A DNA stretch of 64,000 nt, from assembly GCA_965644295.1 (NCBI GenBank), contig CBFFRP010000281.1, positions 310,001 to 374,000 on the forward strand, in the 5' to 3' direction. The position numbers and the translations under genes were made by a program. A model generated the notes under the pieces. That model saw nothing but the letters and a program-made list of their open reading frames with translations. It did not search any database and was not told the DNA's origin. Each line of letters opens with the position of its first letter. The stretch's first letter is position 1. The stretch comes from Paraphysomonas bandaiensis (Eukaryota > Chrysophyceae). This document shows positions 54,743 to 64,000 of the stretch, in pieces.

Positions 54743-57019
54743 TCATCTGAGCAAAGATGCAAGCTTCTTCTCCATTAATGAGGCATGGTACGGCCCTGAG
54801 GTAAATTTCTGTGTGGAGACAGAAAAGTAGCGAGACTTCTTCATAATTGGATTATCGCTACGTGCATGCAGTTCACTATTGGTTTGGTGGATACCCAATT
54901 TACCACTGGCTATAACGATGCCGCCAACAAGTTTCGGACAATTGAATTGAAAGGCCTTAACTGGAAACAGCTCCTGGAATTTCAGCAGGTGTTGTTGAAT
55001 CTGATAAGTTGCCATGTCGTGCGCTATGTCGCCATTGGCAATTGCTTTCCACTCCTCCGGCAGGGGCTGATCCACGATCATTCCGAGGATACTGACAGGA
55101 TACCAGCTGAAGTACATCCTCTTGTCACGGGGGTAGTTCACGAAATCACCAAAAGGTCCGTTCACAATGGTCACAGAAGGAACATCTCTCAGCTCATCGA
55201 TGTAGCCTGTTTTGACTCCGAATTTCAGGCGCGCGTTGTTCCCACTCCAGTCCGGCAGACCCACCGTACGGTCTACGTCCCTCCGTCCCTCCCACAGACA
55301 ATTCACCACAACGTCAAATTGGAATGAACCTTTGTCCGTGGTCACAGTGTATGCACTCGGGTCTGTTTCAGTATGAACACCGGTGACAAAGTGATTCAGC
55401 ACCACCCGAATGCCCTTCTTCATGATAGCCTTCTTCACATAGTCTCTGAATGCTGTCTGAGAGATCGCGTACTCTTCCGTCTCGAAGCAACCAGCAAAGT
55501 ACGTCTGGTTCACGTGCGGTGGGAGCGGTATGCGCTTATAGATTTGGGAAGGGCGTTCTCCAAGGTAGGACAAGTGCGGCTCCGCCCGTATAATGTCCTC
55601 GTATATTCCCTGCAGCTTCGAGAAATACACCTCAAGCTCATCCGGAGACAGCAGCGAGTCATGCGGCACGAGGTACTGGAATCGGGTGGACTTGAGCGTC
55701 GCCCAGTCTACAGTCTCGTCCAGCAAATATTCCATGTATGTGCCAAATGTTAAAGCAGAGCGCATCATGTATTCTCCAGTCTTCAAAGATGGATCATTGC
55801 TGTACACAAACCCCATGTGAATTTTTCCTTCCTGATTCATGCTGGCACGATTCATGATGTCCGTGGAGTTGTCAATAATCGTAACATCGTACCCGTGCTT
55901 GTGGAACAGTAGTGCCATGGAGCATCCCTGTATGCCTCCTCCAAGGATAGAAACATGTTGTTTTTTCTCCTTGAAAACCCTTTCCTCAAACCGAGTGTTC
56001 GATATATTTCTGATTACCTGGCGTTGCGTGGCATTTTCTCCGACACGCTTTAGGTATGCCCTGCTCCAGTGAATGTTCAGTCGTTTCTTACAGATACTCA
56101 AAAGTTTCTTGCGTTCTGCCGTTGAATCGGCATACAACACCGACTTTTTGTACAGGTTGGCACAATGATCGGCCCAGCCCAAGGCGATATCAGAGTCATT
56201 CTGTTGGTTCCATGAGGCCAACACAGTTTTCTTAGAGTAGGATTTAAAATAGGGTACATCCACGGGAACCAGTTCACCAGCTATAGCCTGTTGCAATACG
56301 GAGGTGGTGTCTCCCAGCATGTCGAGGTGCTGATCCTCCGGCATGCTCCAGCTGTACTGTCCCACGGACCTCCGCATCAGTCCCCGGTGGCTCGTCGCTG
56401 ATACGTGATTCTTAATCACATCTGACACTCGTTCCAGCACAGTGGTACCCATGATACCATTCTGATGCATCAAGTTGTGACGTCCATCTTGCACTCGAAA
56501 AATGTAGGGATAGCAATTCACAGCCTGGGGGTGCGCCATGCATTCAGTCAATAGAGCTGAATAGTAATTACGGGGTATAGTGTCGTCATGGGCGAGGATT
56601 GAAACATAGTCGCCAGTAGCCTGGCGGAGTAAAAAATTGGTGTTCTTGACCCATCCCAAGCGATTGTGCTGAGCGAATATCACAACATTACTGCGTTGTA
56701 ATCTTTTCACCACAGATAGAGTGTTGTCGTTACTCAAATCCACTGACACCAAGATTTCTAAATTGGAATAAGTTTGTTCAAATACACTTTCCAGGGTATT
56801 CGAAATAAAAGAGCCTCCTTCATACGAAGGTATAAGCACTGAGATTAAAGGCTGTTGATTAGTGACTTCTTTGCCTGTGATATCGTGCAGACACATGCTC
56901 TCTGTGTTGCTTGATTTTATACCCTGGAAATAAATAGTTGTTACATTTTCGAGTGCAAAGGCATTTGAAATGATCAGACATAATGCTATTAAGATACTGC
57001 AAAATCTTGAAATAATCAT
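54743..57019 (-). CDS. Secretory-pathway GT2 glycosyltransferase / FAD-dependent oxidoreductase fusion, 758 aa
   Basis: A single intronless frame. The start at 57019 is chosen because it opens a clean signal peptide (MIISRFCSILIALCLIISNA); the frame remains open 30 codons upstream. Residues 57-170 are a family 2 glycosyltransferase domain: PLISVLIPSYEGG, EILVSVDLSNDNT and the metal-binding HDD at 144-146 (VSILAHDDTIPRNY). Residues 354-758 are a DAO/GlpO-like FAD oxidoreductase: HVSILGGGIQGCSMALLF with GxGxxG at 360-365, IID acid at 383, and QEGKIHMGFVYSND. GT2 and FAD-oxidoreductase genes lie side by side in bacterial polysaccharide loci; here they are one protein. Absence of introns and flanking mobile elements suggest acquisition from bacteria, which is inference. 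Probable role: glycan synthesis or modification in the secretory pathway. Confidence 0.82.
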   Translation of the reverse strand: MIISRFCSILIALCLIISNAFALENVTTIYFQGIKSSNTESMCLHDITGKEVTNQQPLISVLIPSYEGGSFISNTLESVFEQTYSNLEILVSVDLSNDNTLSVVKRLQRSNVVIFAQHNRLGWVKNTNFLLRQATGDYVSILAHDDTIPRNYYSALLTECMAHPQAVNCYPYIFRVQDGRHNLMHQNGIMGTTVLERVSDVIKNHVSATSHRGLMRRSVGQYSWSMPEDQHLDMLGDTTSVLQQAIAGELVPVDVPYFKSYSKKTVLASWNQQNDSDIALGWADHCANLYKKSVLYADSTAERKKLLSICKKRLNIHWSRAYLKRVGENATQRQVIRNISNTRFEERVFKEKKQHVSILGGGIQGCSMALLFHKHGYDVTIIDNSTDIMNRASMNQEGKIHMGFVYSNDPSLKTGEYMMRSALTFGTYMEYLLDETVDWATLKSTRFQYLVPHDSLLSPDELEVYFSKLQGIYEDIIRAEPHLSYLGERPSQIYKRIPLPPHVNQTYFAGCFETEEYAISQTAFRDYVKKAIMKKGIRVVLNHFVTGVHTETDPSAYTVTTDKGSFQFDVVVNCLWEGRRDVDRTVGLPDWSGNNARLKFGVKTGYIDELRDVPSVTIVNGPFGDFVNYPRDKRMYFSWYPVSILGMIVDQPLPEEWKAIANGDIAHDMATYQIQQHLLKFQELFPVKAFQFNCPKLVGGIVIASGKLGIHQTNSELHARSDNPIMKKSRYFSVSTQKFTSGPYHASLMEKKLASLLR

Positions 57020-57079
57020 TTTACTTTCTCTTATGTATATGTCCCCCAAATGGTGTTGGGTAACGCTGACCAAAATATA

Positions 57080-57683
57080 TCTATGGCTCCATATCAACTG
57101 ACGACACATATATCGGCATCCTTTGTATATTTTTATTCAAAGATGCCTCTAATATTGAGACAACAATTCTCTGTATTCCAGCTGTAGTTGTATTGCAGTA
57201 ATATAGAGTATATTTGCTTCAATTTATTTCCGAAAAATAAGATGCTGACTACCGTACAAACTCAACCAATATGGCCTCTTTTTTTATGAGGTGTGGTGGT
57301 GAATTTACCACCTACAAGATCGGGAAAATTATTTGAGCCGCACCCTTAATTTGACGTCACCGCCGCACTACTGGTGCTGCCCCGTATTGTCCAATAGTTC
57401 ATTGCAATTATAGTATGATAGGCCAGCATATACTGCAGTACAACTGTATACATACATACTATAAGAATGCGTATCATCATAAAACGCATGTATGTATATT
57501 CTCGTATATAGCGTTTCTGCAGTCAGCGTCTTATTTTTCGGAAATATATTGAAGTAAATATACTCTATATTACTACAGTACAATGTACGGCTGGAATACA
57601 GATAATTGTTATCTCAATAATAGAGGCATCTTTAAACAAAAATATACACAGGATGCCGATATATATAGCAAGAGAGCCATAGT
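57080..57683. mobile_element. Foldback element with about 160-bp inverted arms
   Basis: The left arm (about 57080-57251) and right arm (about 57525-57683) are imperfect inverted copies. Paired landmarks include CTATGGCTC / GAGCCATAG, ATCGGCATCC / GGATGCCGAT, AAAGATGCCTCTAATATTGAGA / its complement, and CCGAAAAATAAGA / TCTTATTTTTCGG. The spacer is about 270 bp. The left arm begins 61 bp from the GT2-FAD start codon and overlaps the upstream open frame. It is probably a non-autonomous foldback or MITE-type transposon. No coding capacity. Confidence 0.7.
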
Positions 57684-58223
57684 ATGTAGTTCAGTGGAAG
57701 CTCTTCAAACATAACAAGCACATGCTATCGTATGCTTCAATGTCAGGTAATAACATTGATCAGTGGTACAGATGTAAGCATTTGTAATATCATATAATGA
57801 TATGATATGAACAGAATGACTATAACTGTGATTATATACTACTGTATATTGCGTGATTATATATATGATATGGCTGTATGTGATGAGACACTGGTCGGTG
57901 TGTTGTGATCTGATGTGTTTTATAATGCTGTTGAGAATACGATGTACTGTGTACATAATATGATATTATTTGTTAATCTGTTGAAAGTAGTTGTTATTCT
58001 GTTAGATTAGGTTAAGTAGTGGTGATGTCCTAAATACTCTATTGTGTGGTGTTACATATAGAAATGATATGATTGTGTATGAATGTTGTAGCGATAATAA
58101 GAAGTAACTCAAGTAATAATAAAGCATGATTAATAAATTAAGGATTATTTTTCATGACCTTCAACTTTTTTTTTGCTCTTGCGAATAATATTACCATCTC
58201 TATCCCTCTTGGCACTCATAGCG
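57684..58223. other. Intergenic, no gene seen
   Basis: AT-rich, ATAT- and TGTG-rich sequence. The 83-codon minus frame at 57705-57956 is low complexity and not supported. Confidence 0.35.
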
Positions 58224-60485
58224 TCATATAGGCTGTTTATACTTTTTTGATGCTTGTACTCTTGCTGGGAACTCTTTGTAATTCTCTTCTCCAAACAATG
58301 CAAAAATTAAACGCATCTCAACATCTTCAGCTACATTTTTTAACTTGCTTTTCCACTCTTTGTCGGAAGTAGATAAACATAGTTTCTCAAGTTTTGCGTA
58401 CTGAACGAAACTGACATGTAGCAGCCGCAGCATATTGACCCTCATATGTTGGAAAACATTACTTATTCGTGTCCTTGTGATGGTTCTTCTTGTGATGGTC
58501 CTTGAACAAAAGGAGGTAGAATAGAAGAAGTGTTGGACATCGCTTGTGTGGTTCTGATGGGTCCTGCGGTGGCAAGCTTGTTCAATGCAGTGTCCTGCCT
58601 TTCTATCTTTTTTTAATATCCTGCATTTCTAATTTCTTTTAAAGATCTCTTAGAGCAATCGTCTGAGTGTCCGAATTCCTCAGGAGCTTTGTATTTGGTC
58701 ACGAAGAATTCTATTTTCCTGGTAAATTTCATCTGCATTTCTTGTGTCCACAAAATTTAGACGAAGCCATCCCTCTTTAATTTGTGCACTCCATTGCATG
58801 ATTTCATCCCACGTGAAGTGGTGGCGCATTATATTGTGCTTGAAATTTTGCACCAGTCCATGTTGAACAGTGTACTTTGAAACAAATGACGACAATCTCA
58901 TAATGAATGTAGCAAACACAGATAGTTTAAATTGGAATAGGTACCCATCAGGACCGAATTCAGGGTAATTGAGTGGGTAACAACAAGTATCGAGTAATGT
59001 CATTACTCTTTTTCTGTTCTCGTCATTGATGAAATTGCACTGGGTGGATATATCTTCCTTCTAGGACTCGCAAATCCGCTTAAACTTTTTTCACCCACAG
59101 ATATTGTGACATCTATACCCATGATGTATTCGAATATGCTACACTCCCCCCGGAGAAGTCCCATCCTCCCCCTGATTTACTATTTGCTATGTCAGTTGTG
59201 TAGAAGTCGATGTAATCAACAAACCTGGTAAAACAGTCAAAACCTGGTGAAATTTTGAAAAAGTTGATTTAAGTTGAGTTTTTGAAGCGTTTAGCAATAG
59301 ATAATATGTAGTGGATGTAAAGAAAACATGTTTGTAATGACATTTAATAAATTTTATATTAGTTACAGATCAAAAACGTGAGAATGTAACGGTATATATA
59401 TATATAATATGCATACTAGCATATGTAGTGCTATGTATAATATTAAAAAGTTCTAATGACTGACAAGCGATAATCAACTGAACTTCTGGCACATTTACCA
59501 GTAATAATAGATGCAGAATCAACTGTACCAGTGTCTACCCACTCCTTAACGGGTTCCTCAATATAACTCCACCTCGGAATACTGTCTTTTTTTACTGGAG
59601 GGGATAGGAGGCTTCTCTTGGTGGGCTACACTCAATATTAGGTACTTACACTAACAATCATATACAAAAATTATGCAAGGCAGAAGTACTTGGGGTGTAC
59701 TGACTTATCCTCTCTGGTGGAGCCACATCACTTCTTGCTTTCGTAAATCATTGAGGCCATGAACAGTACCACGCATTCTAGTGACAGTAACAATTTCGTC
59801 ATCAGGAGAATACCTCATAGAGTGGTTATCATGATCATCACCAGACGATGCCTCCACTTCTTGTCCTGAGTGTACAGAGGTAAACAAGGCATCATAATAT
59901 AATATACATATACAGTATACTACACAACACAACATACCATTTTGATTACTGTCGCCTGAGTCTCATTGGAAATTATATCACCACAATCCCACCCCACCTT
60001 CCTCCCTGTTGTCAAGTCTCGCCTTCTTTGCACGTGCTGCCTTCATTTCAACATATGTCTTCTCCCTCGCCGCACGCTGCTCTCTTCCCTGCCTGGGTTT
60101 ACATATATATGGCAAGACTCCCACCATTTCGGTGGGTGTAAAACCGTCTTATAGTTCCGGACAACAACTCGTGGAGGTATCTTCCTTGCACCGGCAGACT
60201 TGTTCTCCTTGTGTAAAACACAAGCCGTTGCCTTACCCTCCTAATGTCGTCTGTGCGGGCTCCATATAACCCTCCGCGTACTCCTCGTTCTCTGAATTCC
60301 ACTTTGAAATCAGGCACCCCAGTTTCACTGAAAATGGCATATCTCAGTGCAATAAAGAGCCCACCAATTTCGGTGATAGGCAGTGAGAAATCTTGAGCAC
60401 TATCACTCTTAGGAGTAATCTCCAGCCACTCTTTCCATTCCTCCGCCATTTTCGGCTTCTTCTGCTTCGAATATTGCTCTATCAT
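58224..60485 (-). pseudogene. Degenerate multi-exon coding region, unrecognised (possibly element-derived)
   Basis: Several protein-like stretches on the minus strand are broken by stops and frame changes. 60485-60099 holds EEWKEWLEITPKSDSAQ followed by a basic region. 60080-60010 is a Lys/Arg/Ala-rich stretch in a different frame (REKTYVEMKAARAKKARLDN). A possible exon at 59950-59938 joins across a GT-AG intron to 59872-59705 (DSNQNG|QEVEASSGDDHDN...). 59003-58680 (HHFTWDEIMQWSAQIKEGWLRLN) and 58445-58224 follow. Composition is coding-like, but no single frame or family emerges. The neighbouring reverse-transcriptase-type remnant suggests a decayed retroelement with gag-like proteins, which is inference. 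Confidence 0.35.
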
Positions 60486-60669
60486 TCTATTAGTGAGAGA
60501 AGAAGTTAGCTCATATGAGCCAGCTATGGAGGGGGTTGGGGAAAGTCACCTCTTGGAAGCTCCTTCAAGAAGTTAAAGGGCTTCTTGCTAAAAAGGGGAT
60601 AGCTCTGGACTTCACAAAGTTGAGCAACGAGGCCACAAAACGACTGCTTGCCAGTATTCTCTCCAATTT

Positions 60670-60768
60670 CTATCTATACTCCTCGTAGGCATGTGGAATT
60701 CACGCCAAGAGAATAACATTGTTGCTGATGCATTTAGTAGATTATGTGCATTAGGCATTAGAATCTGA
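60670..60768 (+). pseudogene. Remnant of a retroelement RT/RNase H region
   Basis: A short plus-strand frame reads MWNSRQENNIVADAFSRLCALG then a stop. The segment QENNIVADAFSRL matches the widespread 'G/N-x-N-x-x-ADALSR' signature at the end of the RNase H domain of LTR and DIRS-type retroelements. Nothing else of a polymerase is recognisable nearby, so only a fragment remains. Confidence 0.5.
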
Positions 60769-60954
60769 AATGGAGACAATCTGTGCTTCATTAATACCAG
60801 ATATACGAGTTCCTAACAAAGAATGGGAAATCATTCACAAGTGTTCAGAATAATAATTATAATTTCTTACTTGAAATTGCATTGTGTTCAACATAGCAAG
60901 ATTAAGGTTTACGTGTAGAGCAAAGATAACTTCAGTGAAATGTCCAATTCTAAC

Positions 60955-61195
60955 ATACCTAAATAATACTTGATTTAAGTCCCATACGTTATTTGCTAGC
61001 TACCTACTGAACCCAACTAGCTACATCATTATCACACGGTATTCAGCGCCGAATATGCAGTGAGAACCCGGGTTGGGAACCGCTGAACTAAGCAACGTGT
61101 ACATAGGTAGAGGTGCGCGGTCGCAGCACTCAGTAGCACCTACTAGAGGGCCGCACACACTGATTAGTTACGCTATCAGTATGGGGCAACAAGCA
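60955..61195. repeat. Second copy of the 53683-53969 MITE (left end missing)
   Basis: Aligned with 53723-53969 almost throughout: TTATTTGCTAGCTAC, CTACTGAACCCAACTAGC, GAACCCGGGTTGGGAACCGC, AGGTGCGCGGTCGCA and the right end CAGTATGGGGCA. Small indels separate the copies. The left inverted end present in the first copy is absent here. Confidence 0.7.
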
Positions 61196-61263
61196 CCTCA
61201 ATTCTACATAGGTACATACAACAAACTAATATTGACACTAACCTAAACTAAGTGTGCATGAAA

Positions 61264-63697
61264 CTAAACGTATCTTTCTATGATTTTCCCAATACCCCTT
61301 GTTCGCCCTTCCCGCAATACTATTGCACTTCCAATATCAAAATATTCGGGGTAATACAAAAATCTAAATCTACACCAACAAGAAAATTATCTACAGTACT
61401 ATAAACAACTAAGTGCCATTTTACCTGCAACAGGCCCTGTCTCCAGTGCCCAAACACGGAACAGAAGGACTACTATTAGCATCACGATCCTCACACACCT
61501 GAGGCGCACTCTCTTTCCTGAATATGAAGTAACTATACGAATTTAAGCATGTTCTACACAAGTTGTACCTAATACTTATCAATCGGGCAGTCTGACGCAC
61601 CACACCGATGTGAACAACAGGCTGGTAGTTTAGATGTATCCTGCAGAATACATCACTTCCTGATCACCTTGACATGCGAGCACTTACTGATTCGGGTGGT
61701 TAAGTATAAGAATATCAGCATCAAACTCCATAAAAGACGTCGGGGGAGGATCGCATATGCTCAACAGAAACTGTCCTTGTTTGGTTTGCCGAGTAGTTGA
61801 AGCCAGCGTGTTATAGGTATCACCTGGTGTAGAGCTGTCGCTAGCCTCAGAATCGTTCTCTTGAAAACAACATTGGGCGCCATCTCTGGATGTCGTCGTA
61901 GAGACACTTCCCAAGCTATAGCTGCTTGATGATTCCAGTGGCGTTGACAAATACCCCGATGAAAGCGCCACTGGAACAATGTTAGCAGTAATGGACTGCC
62001 CAACTGTAGCACGGTCCACTGGAACGCGATTTATATGTACACTCTGCACGCAAACTCGCTCAAATTCACCACGAAGGTTTGGGCCAAAATACATCTGAGT
62101 ACCATACACTTACAATTTTATATTTCACATATTCAGTGATAAATCTACATGTATCACTCAAGCACATCTCGTATGAACAAGCAAGCAGCCTTTCTACCTC
62201 ATCGCCTGGTGAAACTCCTGTGCCGTGACGAACTGCACCTTCCACTATCAGTCGGCCGCACCGTCCCCTCCGCATAATGTCACTCTCCATATAATCTTCA
62301 TTACTCTCTGGATAATATGTTGCAAGGACAGCAACTTCAGTGTGCTTCTTCGTCTCTTCTTGTCCCTGTTCGGTGCTCGGAAGACGGAATAATAGGTGTT
62401 GTAGAAGATCCATGCCGCGCCCACTCACGCTGGAAGTCACGAACAAAGGGACATGTACTGTATTTTGAACGCCACTATTATCACCATAACCGTTCATGAG
62501 GGTATCTATGTCCTCTTTACTATCAATCAGTACCGGCTGACGCTTACAGGATAACAGGATTCGTTTTATGTAGTCAACTGTTTTCGCTAAACTGTAGGCA
62601 GAAGCCACCTCAGACTTCGTTATCACCAAAACAATCGGTACGTTCAGCGCAAAAGCAATACCCAGGTGCTCGGTTGTCATCCGCAGAGGTGAGGAGGAAG
62701 AGGCGGGGAGACAAAGTAGCGTGTACTGTGGCGCATGACTTACTAGACCATAAACTGTTGTTTTAAAATATTTCTCGTGCCCTGCTAGATCCACTAAAGT
62801 AACCGTTTTTTTGGCTTCCGTAAGTATATCGAGGTCGCTGAGAGAGCGACATCTACTCATTAAATGAGTCTGGACAGTAATATTCCCCTCATAACCCTCG
62901 TTGAGGACCTGTACATGTTATTGGTTAATATGAAGTGTCCGACACCTGTGTTCTTACCTTGCCAGTGGAATTGAAATATAACTTGTGGCGACTGACAGAA
63001 GAAGTGCGGCCAGATAATATTTCATGCTGATGTCGTACAACCTATCCAACCCATTACTGTACACGGGTCATGTTATTATAATCGTACCTGCGTTCTTGCC
63101 AGACCACGTCCGTTGTCCAACTGCCCAGATAACAGTACACCTATCAGCGAGCTCTTGCCTGCATACATATTATTACTAGCCTAAATACACCCAAGTCACA
63201 AATACCAGTTCCAAAAGCTCCGACAACAGCAATATGTATCTGTCAAAATAGTAAGTTTTCTACTCTCATTTACAGTGCCTACATACATTTTCAGGGAGTA
63301 ACTTCGAATGTGCTTTCCTCTCAATCAGAACTTCTGCAGTAATCCCACACTCACCCCTCAAATATTTTCTAACTGTCATATTACAGTTATTTGAATCAGC
63401 CATTCTCTGAAGTGCTTTCAAAGAAGACTGTAACTCTAACTCACTAATGCCTATAGGCTGTCCATTATCTCTGTATCCTATCTTATAGATTGCTTCATCT
63501 CCACCTTCATTCAATCTCCTGTATAATGATCTCTTATAGTGATATGATTATATAGTATTTATATACCAGTGCATTTGTGTTACTCGATGATTAAACTGAT
63601 CATCAGATAGATCTGTTAATCTATACTTATACTCTATATTCCCTTCCTCTATTTCAGGGGGTAACCATCTAGCTTCTTCCATTTCATTCTTATCCAT
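61264..63697 (-). CDS. GTPBP1: GTPBP1/GTPBP2-family translational GTPase, 646 aa
   Basis: Ten exons: 63697-63567, 63518-63287, 63239-63206, 63158-63088, 63041-62958, 62908-62198, 62094-61688, 61640-61569, 61517-61425 and 61369-61264; GT-AG and in frame. The N-terminus (LPPEIEEGNIEYKYRL, VTQMHWRLNEGGDEAIYKIG) is diagnostic of GTPBP1/2. GTPase motifs: G1 GAFGTGKS (128-135), G3 DLAGHE (224-229) and G4 TKSE (281-284), where the usual Asp is Glu284. The second half carries EF-Tu domain 2/3 signatures (GDEMYFGPNLRGEF, SVHINRVPV, YQPVVHIGVVRQTA, VLREGRTRGIG). A Ser/Thr-rich insert lies before HPNQ, and a short Cys/Ser insert precedes the last strand. Family members act on ribosomes and mRNA turnover in the cytosol. 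Confidence 0.9.
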
Positions 63698-64000
63698 AAC
63701 TAGTGTATGTTTATATCAATCATACTCTTTAATGTGTGTCTATTGAGATATGGTCCATAGGGAGAACCACAAGGAAATATGATCATATCATATCACCACA
63801 ATCATGATTCTGTTACCTAATATATATGTAGCCGGGAACGGGAGAGTAGGAATTACTATATAAAATATTGATATATATGAACGGCTGGGTAACGGGAGGA
63901 TACTTTACTTTTCAAAGAACTTGCTTGCATATACGCATATACAGTATTGTAAACTGGGGTATATCTACTGTAGGTATGCATACAACACTACAGTATATAC
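63698..64000. promoter_or_regulatory. Upstream region of the GTPBP-like gene
   Basis: AT-rich upstream sequence with ATATACAGTATTG (63939-63951) and CTACAGTATATAC at the very end. No gene seen. If the head-to-head rule of this window holds, a plus-strand gene would begin roughly 200 bp beyond the end. Confidence 0.35.

Noticed and set aside
62095-62113. A 19-nt intron (GTAAGTGTATGGTACTCAG in complement) in the GTPBP-like gene
   Set aside because: Using the donor at 62197 gives a 103-nt intron and restores the family sequence GDEMYFGPNLRGEF, so the longer intron is preferred.

Overview
This is nuclear DNA from a unicellular eukaryote. Genes carry many short GT-AG introns, mostly about 40-100 nt and as short as 25 and 29 nt. 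Intergenic DNA is AT-rich and full of TATG/ATAC microsatellites. The conserved genes are eukaryotic: an ESCRT-III subunit, a Ste24 CAAX protease, a GPI mannosyltransferase, a NatC acetyltransferase, an EME1-like nuclease subunit, a PMCA-type Ca2+-ATPase and a GTPBP1/2 GTPase. A TLC-type nucleotide transporter and a YANK/STK32-like kinase would fit a stramenopile or other SAR-type protist, but that is inference and I do not name a species. I built exon chains by hand from splice sites, reading phase and family resemblance. All the main multi-exon models close in frame.

Layout, left to right: TMEM205-like (-) and a 2,254-residue WD40/FN3 protein (+); a 1.36-kb element bounded by inverted repeats that holds degenerate ORFs; two retroposon copies; a small membrane protein (-) and VPS24/CHMP3 (+); a 2OG-Fe(II) oxygenase-like protein (-) and EME1-like (+); an EF-hand protein (-) and NAA30 (+); a RING-H2 ligase (-) and an STK32-like predicted pseudokinase (+); a retroposon copy; an unrecognised 527-aa protein (-); STE24 (-) and the Ca2+-ATPase (+); a retroposon copy; PIG-B (-), a 300-bp TATG microsatellite and a secreted cystine-knot-like repeat protein (+); an alpha/beta-hydrolase-like protein (+); a type II membrane sulfotransferase (-) and the TLC transporter (+); a retroposon and MITE cluster; an intronless glycosyltransferase-2/FAD-oxidoreductase fusion with a signal peptide (-); a foldback element; retroelement-like debris; and the GTPBP1/2 GTPase (-).

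Two patterns stand out. First, genes are arranged largely as head-to-head pairs. Eight divergent pairs have start codons 361-673 bp apart, and five of those gaps are 508-552 bp, which suggests bidirectional promoters of about half a kilobase. Second, at least four dispersed 0.5-0.8-kb repeats share a 3' module and are flanked by 13-15-bp target-site duplications, as expected for LINE/SINE-type retroposition. They come with two unrelated 5' bodies.

The accessory stretch from about 52.9 to 61.2 kb is the most mobile-element-rich part. It contains the strongest candidate for horizontally acquired DNA, the intronless GT2-FAD fusion. The best candidates for undescribed biology are that fusion, the cystine-knot repeat protein, the Ca2+-ATPase with a cysteine-rich extracellular insert, and the retroposon family.
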